A DNA stretch of 46,858 nucleotides from Bremia lactucae (GCF_004359215.1 NC_090612.1:4795037-4841894); one strand, 5' to 3'; shown: positions 28,985 through 42,009, numbered from the stretch's first letter. The notes: generated from the sequence alone by a model not told the origin. A program made the numbers and translations.

Positions 28985-31054
28985 ATGCGTCTCCCCACTG
29001 CCTTGTTACTCGCTGCCGTCGCTTTGCTCGTGGACACAGATCCTGTCCTATCCGCAGAGCTGATAAATGGCATTCCTGACGCTTTCAAGCTCGCCCACAC
29101 TCGCCAATTTAACGAAACCAAGCGAGTTTTTAAACCACTTCCGAATAATCACGACGAAAGAACGAATGAAGATTTGATGCTTTTGATAAGAAGAGGCGCT
29201 CAGAAGCTGTCGGATCTGTTAGAGCATGCTGCGTTTGATTTGAAGATCTCTGAAGGTGTGTCGGCCGAACTTGGAAACGATCTTGCGAAGCTACCTCGCA
29301 AGCGAGACGTTTTGTCAACTTCAAAGCGACTTTTGGAAAATTGGACATCATGGCTAAGGACAAATTGGCCTCAACACTCCATCAATCAGCTTATCGAAAA
29401 ATTTGGAGAAGAAGGCCTGATCTGGATGAGTATTGAATGGGCCTTGCGTCAGCCCGAGCCCGATATTAAAACCAACGCATTGCAACTTCAAGACACGCTC
29501 ATGAAAACCTGGTTCGTTCAACCGAGAAACGTCATGTCTGTTTACGATAAGTTACTTTTCGGTGACAAAAAGAACAATTTGCTCCTCCGACCTTTACAAA
29601 CATTGTTTGACTACGGCGATAAATTCAACAAAGAATTTAAGGGCAAGACTATAGCCCTCAAATTCTCATTTGCATTCTATCTTTTTCACGGTCTGTCCGA
29701 TAAAGATTTGGCCAAGACAATGGTGGAGGCAGGGCAAAGCTCAGTCCCAAAAGACATTTATAGACGACTGAAATCCATTCTTTTCCGGATGTGGTACAAT
29801 GAATTGAAGGAAATTGCCACAAATAACGAGTTGAATTTTTTGTGGCCGGAATATAAGAAAACTCGTGACAAAATAAGCAGCAATTTCGTCAACGCTCTGC
29901 AGGAACAAGATCAGAGGTATGCGTCTCAAAATCCTCATCTACCGGACTCTACCCCACTCTTGTTTCGTCTTAAAACAATTTGTGATGACATGAACAAGAA
30001 TGATGCCGAAGAACCATTAAAATTTTACGCGCTGCTCAAGAATAGCTTTAACGATTTCAAGATAATTAATATGATTAAAGCAGCTGCTGGGTATGATGCT
30101 AGCAGCACGTTAGATCTTGTGACTAAGAACGCACAGATGGAGGACTGGGTCAAACGCTTTTCGCTAAAAAAAGTTTTTGAGATGTACAAATTGAAGGATG
30201 TGAGAACGGATCTTCTAACGCACCCGGAATTTATCGACTGGATGCAATTTCGGACCAAGTACGTGAAAAAATATCCTGAATCTCAAAACGAATACCTTCA
30301 CGTCTTAGTCGAGCATTTTGACGAACCATATCTCATGCAACTCCTTCTGACGGATACAAGATCGTTAACATCTAAAAGTAACAAGTCAATCATCGAAACA
30401 GTATTACTGGACCTTCGAAAGCACCTTGCCAAGCAGCTTGCGACCGCCGAGCATGACGTGGAGAAAGTATTTAAGATGTTAAACCTCCACCTAAGCGACG
30501 AGGCCCATTTTTTCCGTGGATTCCCAGCGTGGGTCGAGTATTGCGCCATCATTATTAGAATGAAAATAAGAAATCCGACATTTGCAATCCAACCACTAAT
30601 AAATGTCCACGGCAACCAGTTGCTAGCCATCTTCCTTGTCAAAGCAGCCGACTTTCCGTTTTATGAAGAGGCTGCTAGACCACTGCGAAACGGTCTGATT
30701 CGTCGGTGGATAAACACTTTCAAGACCAAAGAAGAGATCGATATGATTTTTTCTCCGAAGATCTTGAAAGAAACATTTAAGCTCAATCAAGCTAAAATTT
30801 CGGTAAATTTATTTCCGCGTCTTGAGGCTTTAAAAAACGAATACTGGAGCCTGCATCAATTCATTTCGTTGGTAAAAAATTATGCTGACGAGCCCGAAGA
30901 AGTACTTTTTAAACGTGCTGTCTCTCTCGCCGCATCTGCCAACAAAGACGAACAGCTCGAGCAGATCAGTGAATTTTCGGTACTCCGCACTCGTTATACA
31001 GAAATAGATGCTTATTTTCTCGTGGCAATCGGCTCTGCGATGCGCGATAAGTAA
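28985..31054 (+). CDS. Candidate secreted WY-type effector without canonical RXLR
   Basis: 689 aa from the ATG at 28985. The frame is open upstream to 28850, but only this ATG places a signal peptide at the N-terminus (MRLPTALLLAAVALLV, cleavage likely after VLSA at residue 24). Residues 40-59 contain R-Q-F-N, R-V-F-K and then H-D-E-R, a position typical of RXLR-dEER, but no exact RXLR. The mature part is all-helical in appearance with many Trp and Tyr (WTSWLRTNW, FRMWYNELKEI) and repeated helical blocks spaced about 90 residues, as in tandem WY/LWY effectors of oomycetes. No transmembrane segment or enzyme motif was found. Inferred role: secreted into or next to host plant cells; the target is unknown. 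It is unusual in lying inside a compact island of housekeeping genes. A non-effector secreted protein cannot be excluded. Confidence 0.7.
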   Translation: MRLPTALLLAAVALLVDTDPVLSAELINGIPDAFKLAHTRQFNETKRVFKPLPNNHDERTNEDLMLLIRRGAQKLSDLLEHAAFDLKISEGVSAELGNDLAKLPRKRDVLSTSKRLLENWTSWLRTNWPQHSINQLIEKFGEEGLIWMSIEWALRQPEPDIKTNALQLQDTLMKTWFVQPRNVMSVYDKLLFGDKKNNLLLRPLQTLFDYGDKFNKEFKGKTIALKFSFAFYLFHGLSDKDLAKTMVEAGQSSVPKDIYRRLKSILFRMWYNELKEIATNNELNFLWPEYKKTRDKISSNFVNALQEQDQRYASQNPHLPDSTPLLFRLKTICDDMNKNDAEEPLKFYALLKNSFNDFKIINMIKAAAGYDASSTLDLVTKNAQMEDWVKRFSLKKVFEMYKLKDVRTDLLTHPEFIDWMQFRTKYVKKYPESQNEYLHVLVEHFDEPYLMQLLLTDTRSLTSKSNKSIIETVLLDLRKHLAKQLATAEHDVEKVFKMLNLHLSDEAHFFRGFPAWVEYCAIIIRMKIRNPTFAIQPLINVHGNQLLAIFLVKAADFPFYEEAARPLRNGLIRRWINTFKTKEEIDMIFSPKILKETFKLNQAKISVNLFPRLEALKNEYWSLHQFISLVKNYADEPEEVLFKRAVSLAASANKDEQLEQISEFSVLRTRYTEIDAYFLVAIGSAMRDK

Positions 31055-31616
31055 GTATTGCAAGAAAAGTCCGAGCGACATATCGTAGCTCAATATAAAT
31101 ATGTTCCCGTCGTCCAAAATTTGAGAGCTACTACTACCATTTTCGTTTCGAAGTCTTCTGTATATGATAAAAGCTCGGTGCGCTGGAAATCGATTCTCGA
31201 TACGCCCGGCCACAACGTTTCAGTGAAAAATACGACAGGCACGTATCTCGATCGATAGGAATTCATCAATGCGAGTTCTCACACCCCGTTGTATGTCAAG
31301 AAAACAAGTGTTGCTTATTGCGACCCACCTTCTGGAATTTCTAAGGGGACGTTACTAATGATTTTTTTTAATGTAGTCCGATTACTAGCTTCTTTTCTGT
31401 CGCGAAAAACCACAAAAAACACACAACTCAGTGGCGAGTTCTTCATGCAGCATCTCAGCTTTTCCAATCTAAAAGTTCTTTACTGTTATTAATCACCTAA
31501 AACGATCGGACTTATATCTCGCAACTTTCCGTGTGTGTCGGAAACGCCAAATTGAGTTGCAAAGTTATCGCTCATGTTTTCAGATATGTAGAAAAAACTT
31601 TTCTGTTTGTATGATC
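31055..31616. other. Intergenic region between effector and LYAR-like gene
   Basis: Both flanking genes end here (convergent). Short ORFs at 31058-31258 and 31289-31492 show no recognisable domain. Confidence 0.6.
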
Positions 31617-32363
31617 TTACGTTAATCGTACCACCTCTACTACTGCAAACTTCTCGCTCTCTGTTATCGCAGCCTTGAATCGTTTCTTCAGTTCCTTGCC
31701 AGTCATTGTCGACAGTTTTTGGGCCTGAATCTGCTTAAACAAGGTTTGTCGCAATGCACGCATCTCCATCTCCTTGCCAGCGCTCTTTAACGCTCTTTTA
31801 ATTAGCTGAATCCACTTGACCGACTCCTCTGCCGTCTTTCTTTTCTTTTTAGCAGGTACCTCCGTCGTCTCCTCAGATGATCTTTTCTTTTGGATACTTG
31901 CGCCCTCGATTGTCGCCGTCGCGCTATCTTCTTGCCTTAATGCGTTGAAAGACGTCTCATAAATACTCCAGGCTTTCTCAACGAGCTTCGTGTCGCGCAG
32001 CGCTAGACTATTGGTGACAAAGTTGATAAATTTGTGCTTCTTACGTGGTACGTTTGCATAACCAGCAATGTGCGTGAGCACATCCTGCACGGTAGGATCT
32101 TCCACACACTTCGCAGACTGTACGACGCCCATCCATCGCTCGTAGGGGGTCTGTTTCTTGTCTTTTTGGCTCGGACACAGTGTTTTCTCATACTTCTCGG
32201 CCTCGGAGATACAGCTTGTGTGGGCCGCGTAGTCATTTCCCTCAAACACGACGCTACAGTCCACACAGCTCACAGCCCAGCAATTACGACATCGACCTGC
32301 ATGTGCATCGACTTTACTCTTCTTGAGCGTCTCGTTACAGCCCTCGCAGACAAAGAACACCAT
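31617..32363 (-). CDS. LYAR: LYAR-like C2HC zinc finger nucleolar protein
   Basis: 248 aa, single exon. The N-terminus has the paired LYAR-type zinc fingers: MVFFVCEGCNETLKKSKVDA, with His and Cys in AHAGRC, then CVDCSVVFEGNDYAAHTSC. This is followed by EAEKYEK and an SQKDKKQTPYERW-type region. The middle carries a basic nuclear localisation cluster (PAKKKRKTAEE). The C-terminus is a charged helical domain with KELKKRFKAAI. Family members act in the nucleolus and nucleus in pre-rRNA processing and transcriptional control. It is divergent from the UBR7-like gene, with only 119 bp between the start codons. Confidence 0.88.
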   Translation of the reverse strand: MVFFVCEGCNETLKKSKVDAHAGRCRNCWAVSCVDCSVVFEGNDYAAHTSCISEAEKYEKTLCPSQKDKKQTPYERWMGVVQSAKCVEDPTVQDVLTHIAGYANVPRKKHKFINFVTNSLALRDTKLVEKAWSIYETSFNALRQEDSATATIEGASIQKKRSSEETTEVPAKKKRKTAEESVKWIQLIKRALKSAGKEMEMRALRQTLFKQIQAQKLSTMTGKELKKRFKAAITESEKFAVVEVVRLT

Positions 32364-32482
32364 GGTGTACCCTTCCGTGCCGCCAATCCGTGCGTATCGA
32401 ACTAATTAGACAAAAAGCGATGACTTTCCACCAATCAATTGACCCGTTGTTGTTGGAGTCGAAACACTGAATCCGTATTGCG
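32364..32482. promoter_or_regulatory. Bidirectional promoter of LYAR-like and UBR7-like genes
   Basis: 119 bp separate the two start codons. Two CCAAT boxes lie at 32383-32387 and 32431-32435. No TATA box is visible. Confidence 0.65.
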
Positions 32483-33667
32483 ATGAATGGTCATAAGCGC
32501 CAAGTGACCAAGTTACAGGCGATAAATGACGAGGAAGAAGAAGTCGTGACGCTGTCGGATGTGATTCAGCACAATGATCAGATGACAGAGGCAGCCAATG
32601 CGGTGCTAGGCGATGCGAGCGATACGCATTGCAGCTATCCCATGGGGTACATGCGTCAAGCCGTCTTTGCGTGTATGACGTGCACCCCAGACGCGCGTGA
32701 AAATCCTCAGACACGCGCTGGAGTGTGTCTCGCGTGCACGTATCATTGCCATCAAGACCATGAGCTTGTGGAATTGTATACAAAGCGTGCGTTTCGCTGT
32801 GACTGTGGCAATGAAACGTTTCTTCCAAGTACGTCGAGATTGCACACAAAGTGTCGATTTATGAAACCAAACTTTCTCTGTGTGATGCTACTAGATCATC
32901 CTTGCCACTTAGAAGCAAACAAGACGTCGAGGAACGCCCGGAATACGTACTCGCAGAACTATGGAGGGCTCTACTGCCAGTGCCACCGACCGTATCCCGA
33001 TCCAGAAAGAACGACGCCCGAGGTTATGGTCCAATGCATAATTTGTGAAGATTGGTTACACGAAGAACATATTTTTGAAAATTTGGACCAAAATGTCGAA
33101 TGTAGCCCAAAGATTGTTCCGGAAAGCTTTGAGGAATTCATTTGCCTTGCCTGTATGAAGGAGCATCCGTTCCTAATGGCCTACACAGTACAGACGTCTG
33201 AAGAGAATGGTGTCGACGATCAATCGAGCATTCTATCGACCGACGTGATCGATTGTAGATTACACTTCAAGCAGCGGCAACTGAAAGACAAGGGATTGAC
33301 GACAGTAGTGCCGACGTTTTGGTCGAGCGATTGGCGCAAGGAGCTCTGTGAATGCTCGTCCTGTGTCAGTTTGTTTGAAAAGCACAAGATTGCGTTTCTT
33401 CTCGACCCCGACGACGCGTTGCACGTGTACGAAGCCAGCGCTCGCGCGAGAACAAGCGCGTCGGGGGAAGAAATGGCACAGCGTGCGTTTGCCACTAAAC
33501 TGACCCACGAACAACAAGTGGAAGTTGCGAAGGGCTACAGTCGCATGAAGCAGACTCTTCAACAGTATTTAGCGGGCTTTGCTGCCGCGGGTAAGACGGT
33601 CAAGAAGGAAGACATTCAAACGTTCTTTCAAAAGCTCAATCAGGCCAAACGGCAAAAAATCGAGTAA
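32483..33667 (+). CDS. UBR7: UBR7-like protein (UBR box and PHD finger)
   Basis: 394 aa, single exon. After an acidic lead (INDEEEEVVTLSDVI), the UBR box spans about residues 49-132: CSYPMGYMRQAVFACMTC, GVCLACTYHCHQDHELVELY, FRCDCGNETF, and a closing Cys in LHTKCRF. The PHD finger covers about 163-235: GLYCQCHRPYPDP, VMVQCIICEDWLHEEHI, FICLACMKEHPFL. The C-terminal part (from WSSDWRKELCECSSC on) is the conserved UBR7 tail. Human UBR7 is 425 aa and is described as a chromatin-linked ubiquitin ligase acting on histone H2B. Between the UBR box and PHD finger there are about 25 residues more than in the human protein (CVMLLDHPCHLEANK); an unspliced intron was considered and not supported. The gene ends 33 bp from the converging FadH-type gene. 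Confidence 0.88.
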   Translation: MNGHKRQVTKLQAINDEEEEVVTLSDVIQHNDQMTEAANAVLGDASDTHCSYPMGYMRQAVFACMTCTPDARENPQTRAGVCLACTYHCHQDHELVELYTKRAFRCDCGNETFLPSTSRLHTKCRFMKPNFLCVMLLDHPCHLEANKTSRNARNTYSQNYGGLYCQCHRPYPDPERTTPEVMVQCIICEDWLHEEHIFENLDQNVECSPKIVPESFEEFICLACMKEHPFLMAYTVQTSEENGVDDQSSILSTDVIDCRLHFKQRQLKDKGLTTVVPTFWSSDWRKELCECSSCVSLFEKHKIAFLLDPDDALHVYEASARARTSASGEEMAQRAFATKLTHEQQVEVAKGYSRMKQTLQQYLAGFAAAGKTVKKEDIQTFFQKLNQAKRQKIE

Positions 33668-33700
33668 AAATGGGATGCATTGGCCATTTTGTTTTCGTGT

Positions 33701-36073
<2,373 letters not shown>

Positions 36074-36119
36074 TCAGATTTTGAAGCATTTTGAAGTTAA
36101 ATTTATGAGTATTTCATGT

Positions 36120-36400
36120 ATTCTCTCAGAAGGATACGGGGTAGCTTTATTTTACATGAATATTTTCTTCTATAAGAGGAATAATAAATGTTATTTGCTA
36201 TAAGAGGAAATAAGAAGAGAAAGTAACGTCAAAATTACAAAATTTGTTTTCTTACTATCAAGTCAACATTAGTAGAAGATAATCATTCTGTAGATTTATT
36301 AATTTATCAATTTATGTTTAAATCAACCCGCCAATCGTTACAATCACACACAACATTGTGTGTAACTGGCCCACGTGATGAGATTATTCTCATCACCTAA
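36120..36400 (+). repeat. Fragment of a family C-like LTR
   Basis: Contains ctataagaggaataataa and ctataagaggaa as in the family C LTR (42046-42092), then a palindromic acacacaacattgtgtgt. No intact LTR ends. It starts about 110 bp upstream of the FadH-type gene. Confidence 0.5.
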
Positions 36401-36439
36401 AAAATAATAATGTCAAAAAATACCTCTAAGGTCCCGTGT

Positions 36440-36985
36440 CGATTGTGGGGCGTCGAGCAATTACATCCGACGAAATCGCTAGAAAATCGGAGACTCAAAT
36501 TCATTAAACGCGATATACCTCTAGCGAGGATGACAGTGCACCTTGATATCCAATACATGTTAAAGGGTGAATAGTACAATGAGATTTTCATCGTACTAGA
36601 TTTGAATGACAAATTTGTCATCCTTTAATTACCATGGCTCAAAAAGTACGAGATAGCATAACTGGCCGCATCAAGCCGCCCCAATGCCTGTCTATCGTTC
36701 ATCAGATGGCGATCTAATGAACGTCTTTAAGCGTTCACAAGCGTGTGATGTCCAACGAAAGAGTGCGATGGCCTCACTTCAGGTTTGGTCGTTTGCACGA
36801 CTGCACCACTGTTGTAAACGGGATATCCTATTCACGCATAAGGATCTGATATAATCCACCAACCGATTACTTGACGGAACTATAGTACTCTTTGACATAC
36901 CATCAATGATTACTTCTTTTCGTGGTATCGGCGTTTGAGCCGGTGCCGTTGCAGCGTACAATTTATTGAATGCATGCACAATCCG
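36440..36985 (+). pseudogene. Gypsy protease-to-RT spacer fragment
   Basis: The plus strand reads SLENRRLKFIKRDIPLARMT and further pieces matching the minus-strand protease regions at 930-1150 and 44220-44520. It ends abruptly at a head-to-head junction with an inverted fragment at about 36985. Confidence 0.7.
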
Positions 36986-37925
36986 CTATTTTCCTTTTGC
37001 TTTATGCACACAGAAGGTCGGAAAGCTATGTGCTGAGATTGAATCCCTCACGTGACCCGCTGCTGAGCACTCGGCACAAAACTTGTTAATCGCTAATACT
37101 TGTTCACGAGGTAATGGCGGTTGCTTCATGACACAGTATTTCGAACCTGATATCAGGTCGATTTCGTGTCTAGTGCCTTTACCCTTATCCAACTCGGACG
37201 GTACGGATTCAGGAAATTTTGTATTCGATCAGATCCTTAAATAGAAAATTTGTCTTAAGAAATCCTTGGATTCGGATGTAAAACGTTCCATCCGAGTATT
37301 TTATCAAGACCACTTTCGTCCATCGATGAGCTGCTGAGAACCCGTTCGCTCTCAGAAATACTATTGCCGACCGAGTATCGGCCACGCAATTGCCATTTGT
37401 GACAATCACGCAGATCTGCTTAACTTTGCCACTACGCAGTCACGCAAGAACCGTTTCGGTTCTAGCGTTGGTAGCGTTGGCAATTGAGTTAATTCCGAAG
37501 TTAAGTTCGTAGGCATCATCAGGTCAAGTGTATAAGCTCCTACACTTCATCCGGTAATTACCAAGACATTTAATGTCTCAGTTTCCTCTTTGAAACTTAT
37601 TTTCAAAGGTACCTGGGAACCTCTGACCTCAGGTCTCTGGGAATTTATTCACGTCGAATCTTTAGGACTTGTTTCATCAAGTTTTGTTTGGGGAGTATCG
37701 TTCCAAACTACTTTTAGGTGCGGTTGCGCAACTACAGCAAGATCATCTGCGGTCGACTTTATAGTCGATTAGGGACATTCGCACCGTCTTATATAGACAT
37801 GCTTTTTCTTGAATGTTGCTTTCCAAGCAAGCAATCTGTTTCGTACCACTCAGCTTATTCGAGTGGCTGAACTTCGACGATGCCTGTGCTTGTGCACCGC
37901 CGAAGTATCTGACTTAGGAGTGTGA
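36986..37925 (-). pseudogene. Inverted Gypsy fragment: RT start and upstream linker
   Basis: The minus strand reads GTRHEIDLISGSKYCVMKQP and FPTFCVHKAKGK, the beginning of the RT domain. It is preceded (37209-37925) by the family A linker. A 30-bp phrase with tccatcgatgagctgctgag is identical at 37320 and 120. Confidence 0.8.
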
Positions 37926-37944
37926 AAGTTTGTCACACTGAGGT

Positions 37945-40210
37945 CTAAGCACCCCAAGCGGTATGCTATGGGAGTGGCTAGTTATGCCACAGGGACTTAA
38001 TAATGCCCCTGCGACATTCAACAGATAAGTGACCAATCTGTTGAGATCGGTGCGGGATTTCCCACCGAGTAATTATGATGACATCTTTTTTTGTTTATTG
38101 CAAAGCCATTAACGGAAAGTCGAAAGTTAAAGTAAATCGTACCCACGTCCAAAAGGTTATTAGACTTATGCGTAAGCCAAAGTTGCATGCAAATCTCAGG
38201 AGGTGTATATTCGCTGCAAGAGAAATATTACTTCTTGGGTGCATCGTGGGTAAAAATGGTGTACGCCCTGATCTGGAAAAGATTAAGGCAATCACCGACT
38301 GGCCTGTGCCAGTCGATATCAAGGGACTTCGAAAGTTTCTCGTGCGTGGAAAAGTACCCACGCAATTACGCCGAAATGACAGTACGTATTTCTTCTTTGT
38401 TGAAATAAAATGAAACTTGGTCAGTGGAACGCTAATTGTCAGCTTTCCTTTAAGGATTTTAAGCAAAGCATGACGCAACCGCCAATCCTGGCGATTGCGG
38501 ACCAAGACAGACCATTTCATGTGGTCTGTGACTCCAGCGATTTTGCAATCGGCTGTGCGTTATGGCAATATGACACAGACGGTGCAGAGTAGGTCGTCTG
38601 CTATCAGTCACGTAAGTTTCAACCACTGAACGCAATTATCCACTGCATGACAAGTAATTCCTTGCCATGAAATATGGACTGGCTATGGTTAGGGTCTAGT
38701 TCTTGGCCTGTAGACCATTCAATGTATATACGGACTATCCATGTTCACGCACGGCTGTACATAGTCCATACCTTTTGCAAAGAATGGCGAGATGGTTGTC
38801 TTTCTTCACGGACTATAACTTCCTCGTCGAGTATAGATCAGGACGAATACGTTGCTGATGCCCTTTCGTGCCGACCGATTTCGAGCCGACTGCGCAAAAC
38901 AACAGTGAGGATAAGCCCCCCAGTGCTTCATCCTGTGCTCCGTTTAAACCTCTATCTGTTCCGGCAGAGTGTTGGCAGTCAGTATATATGGAGTTCGTCT
39001 TCGGATTTTTCGAATACAATCACAAATTGCTGAATTTGCTGATCGTTTCAGCAAGATGGTACATCTTGTTGCAAAAGCCGGAGTCGATCATAGCCAAAAG
39101 CTGTGTTATTTCGACTCCATGGGTTACCCCATAAAGTGGTCTCAGATTGAGACCCAGATTCACGGCGGAGTTCTAGCAATCTGTATTTTTCAATTTTCAA
39201 TTCACTTGGAACACAGTTTAAAATGTCAGCGTCTGACCGTTCTGAAACAAATGGTCAGACGGAGCGTGCAAACCGTCACAAAGAGATACTTCGCAAATGC
39301 GTCCACTCTTTTACGAGTTGAAGCGAGTTCTTGCCGATGGAAGAATTTGCCAACAATTCAGTGCATGCTTCTACAAAGCAACACCGTTTTTCATTAACGG
39401 CTTACGCCATCCACGTATTCCCACCTTGTTTTAGAGTGTCTTATTTTCTCAAGCAAAGAACAACCTCGCTCTTGCTCATGACGATTTTAGATGTATACAA
39501 ATGTTGGTTCAATCAACATTGAAGTGGACAAAATCCTTAATAGCAATTATGATGTTAATGACATTAATTACGATGATGAAACCTTCAGCAATGAGAGCAA
39601 TAGTTTTAGTATGCTCACATAAATGAGGAGAATGCAGTGCGCATCGGTCGCACTGTAGACAAAACAATACCGAGTCAGCAGGAGAATTCTTGCTGGCTAA
39701 AGAAGCAGGGGTCCTTTTTGTACAGGATTCCATCGCTGTTGCGGTGGACCGAGAGAAACGAAACTCGGACAAAAATGGAAGAGCAAAAATGTTTTTATTC
39801 AATGTCAATGATCTGATCTACAGTCTACGGTAAACCTAATGTAGTGACGAATGTAGGCAGTAATAAATTGCTGCCCAGGTTTATTGGCCCATTTCGTGTA
39901 CTGCACCGCCAAGGCAATGCGCACACGATTGAGCTGCCTCGTAGGATGCGTATGTAATCTAAATATATGTAGGGCGTTTCTGCCGGTACCATCATTACGA
40001 GGCTTCTTCCGGTCCAAATCAAACCGGCATGGCATAAGGCATTCGCCAAAGCCTGTTGGCTCCAGGCTGAAGCATGATAGTCTCAGGACAGAGTCGGATT
40101 CTCACGAACCAACCAATCCACTCTCTTCTCCAAGGAATATATCTTTTGACGAGCTGTCACCAGCTCATTTTGAAGGTTGGCGATGTAAGCTCATTATAAC
40201 GTTTTAATTA
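37945..40210 (+). pseudogene. Gypsy pol fragment, family C: RT, RNase H, integrase, chromodomain
   Basis: RT from STPSGMLWEWLVMPQGL (37951), catalytic box NYDDIFFV (38070), then IFAAREILLLGCIVGKNGVR and KAITDWPVPVDIKGLRKF. RNase H follows: PFHVVCDSSDFAIGCALWQY, and in other frames the DKELLAMKYAL-like and TDY segments. The integrase zinc finger is missing or short, and the core reads SVYMEFVFGFFEYNHK and DRFSKMVHLVAKA. The end has LLPRFIGPFRVLHRQGNAHT and a chromodomain-like remnant to 40210. It is full of frameshifts. Downstream come an antisense ORF, a polypurine tract and the LTR at 42010. Confidence 0.85.
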
Positions 40211-40433
40211 ATTGTATTTAACAAGATGATAATTGATTTTCAATTGCAAACATTATAAAGCAAATTATAAAGAGATTAGAATCATTATTTATATTTGTTT
40301 TATACAAGAAAAATACCGATGATACCGTATGCTCGCCAGTTGATCAACCGCTGCTAGCGCACGGCTTTGCAACTGGTCCCGAGAGACACCGTCGACCGTC
40401 GTCGCTAACTCGCGACGATTAAATCGTTCGTGA

Positions 40434-41812
40434 TCAAGTCCTTTCATAAATGAGTGAGGAAGTGATCCAAGTCAAAAAGTTGACTTTCTCCACATTCATT
40501 GACGGATTCGAGTGGTGAAGTGCGTTTCCTTCTTTAACGCTTTTCGAAATACCGTTAGGTAAAAGGGGCTCGAACGAAGTATTTCGTTCAATGGCGACGG
40601 TGTCTACCCTCGCATGATAGTTTGGAACCTCATTTCCAGCTGTTGATGGACGCTGCAGGTTTCGTTCAATAGTACGACGAGGCACATCCTCCTCAAAAGA
40701 GGGTCCATCAGTGAACGAGCACGGGAAGCGCTCGTAAAGCGATTGGAGGCTCTCGATCCCTTCGCGCATCTCACAAGAGATGACGCGTTCTCTAATGGGG
40801 TCTTTGAGGGAATATTTCTTCTTAGGGGCATGAATTGTACCCATCAAACAACATTGGTATGAGTCCCCCACGAGCGGCAAGGTATCCCGCCTCTCTAGAC
40901 AAACGGTGCAGCTTGTAGCGTGCACCGACCACGGTTAGTTTTTCGAGCCGGTCACGAAAAGAATCCAGTTTGTCTAGCCAGGCCTCGCGGCATATGCTAT
41001 TCACATTCTGTGCAAATGCTTCCTAAGCTTGAAACAAAGAAGTGAAGTATCCTTTGCGCGCTTACTTGGGTACCACCGGTGACGAAAAAAGGCATCAATT
41101 ATGATTCCGTTACGTACTCACAGGCGTTTAAAGCCTGGAAGAGTCGAGTTTTGGTATCGATCGTTGGTATACCAGACCAATGAGTTAGGTAGCCCATAGA
41201 GGGCAACCAAAGCCCCTTTTTGAAAGCGAACCGCAAACCATTGCATTCCCTCTACCATTGGTTAATGTAATGTTGCTGCGAACATTACTCTCGGTGTATC
41301 CCTTAAAAACCCTCCGTTCCCGGTGATGCATACTAGCACCACCAGTAGCATTCCTTCCTCCACGATCACTTTGTTCCTGGTGACGTACACTAACGTCACC
41401 AGAGTGATCATCTCCCATGGAGTCATCATCAGATGACTCCCCACCAAAGAGGTCCGACGAGTCGAACAAAATCGTCATTACCTCTTTGGTAGTCACGGGA
41501 GAACCCAAAGGTTTAATGGACTCGGCCCCGAGTGATCTGGTGCCTTCTCAGTCGGCACTGAGTCGAGCGATGACGGTGACTAAGACCAATCACCTACAAT
41601 TAGAGTATCAGGTGACTTGACCCCGTCACCTCCAATGTCATCAACAGATGTTAACTCCAGGCACCTCCAATGGGAGTAGGAGGTGAAGTATCTACCACAG
41701 TAGACGCATTAGCGTCTACTAAAACATTTGCCTCACTGACAGCTACACCGATCCGTGCAGCTACAAGCTTAGCGGCCTCGCGGGCCACGCGCACAGACTT
41801 GTTTGTCGCCAT
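40434..41812 (-). pseudogene. Antisense ORF of family C Gypsy element (decayed)
   Basis: Lies between pol (plus) and the 3' polypurine tract/LTR but reads on the minus strand. It starts at the ATG at 41812 (MATNKSVRVAREAAKLVAAR), then an acidic Ser/Asp-rich segment (41508-41185: SSDLFGGESSDDDSMGDD), RDRLEKLTVVGARYKLHRLS (about 40980-40900), and a final stretch to 40434 (SLQSLYERFPCSFTDGPSF). At least three frame changes. No domain recognised, and no clear similarity to the family B antisense ORF. Its position matches that ORF: start near the LTR, reading toward pol. Confidence 0.55.
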
Positions 41813-41993
41813 CTTTAATATAGTTATAATCAATTCTGTAAATAAAATCGGTAATATTATAATGCAAACAAAATCGGTATTTGATTAAATTCATAATACG
41901 AAATCGGTAATTTCCTTAAATCCAATATCGCAAGCTACAGGGAAGACTTAATAGTATTTCCTGTCACCATACATCGGTCACTTAAGTGACTGT

Positions 41994-42009
41994 TGGTTAA
42001 GGGGGGTGA
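41994..42009 (+). other. Polypurine tract of family C element
   Basis: ggttaaggggggtga directly before the LTR start at 42010: the second-strand primer position of a plus-strand element lying to the left. Confidence 0.7.

Noticed and set aside
32851..32912. Possible 62-bp intron in the UBR7-like gene
   Set aside because: GT-AG ends exist and the frame would be kept, but it removes the closing zinc-ligand Cys of the UBR box.
41101..41190. Similarity of family C plus strand (FKAWK) to family B antisense protein (FKSWR)
   Set aside because: Only a few residues match and on the wrong strand; judged accidental.
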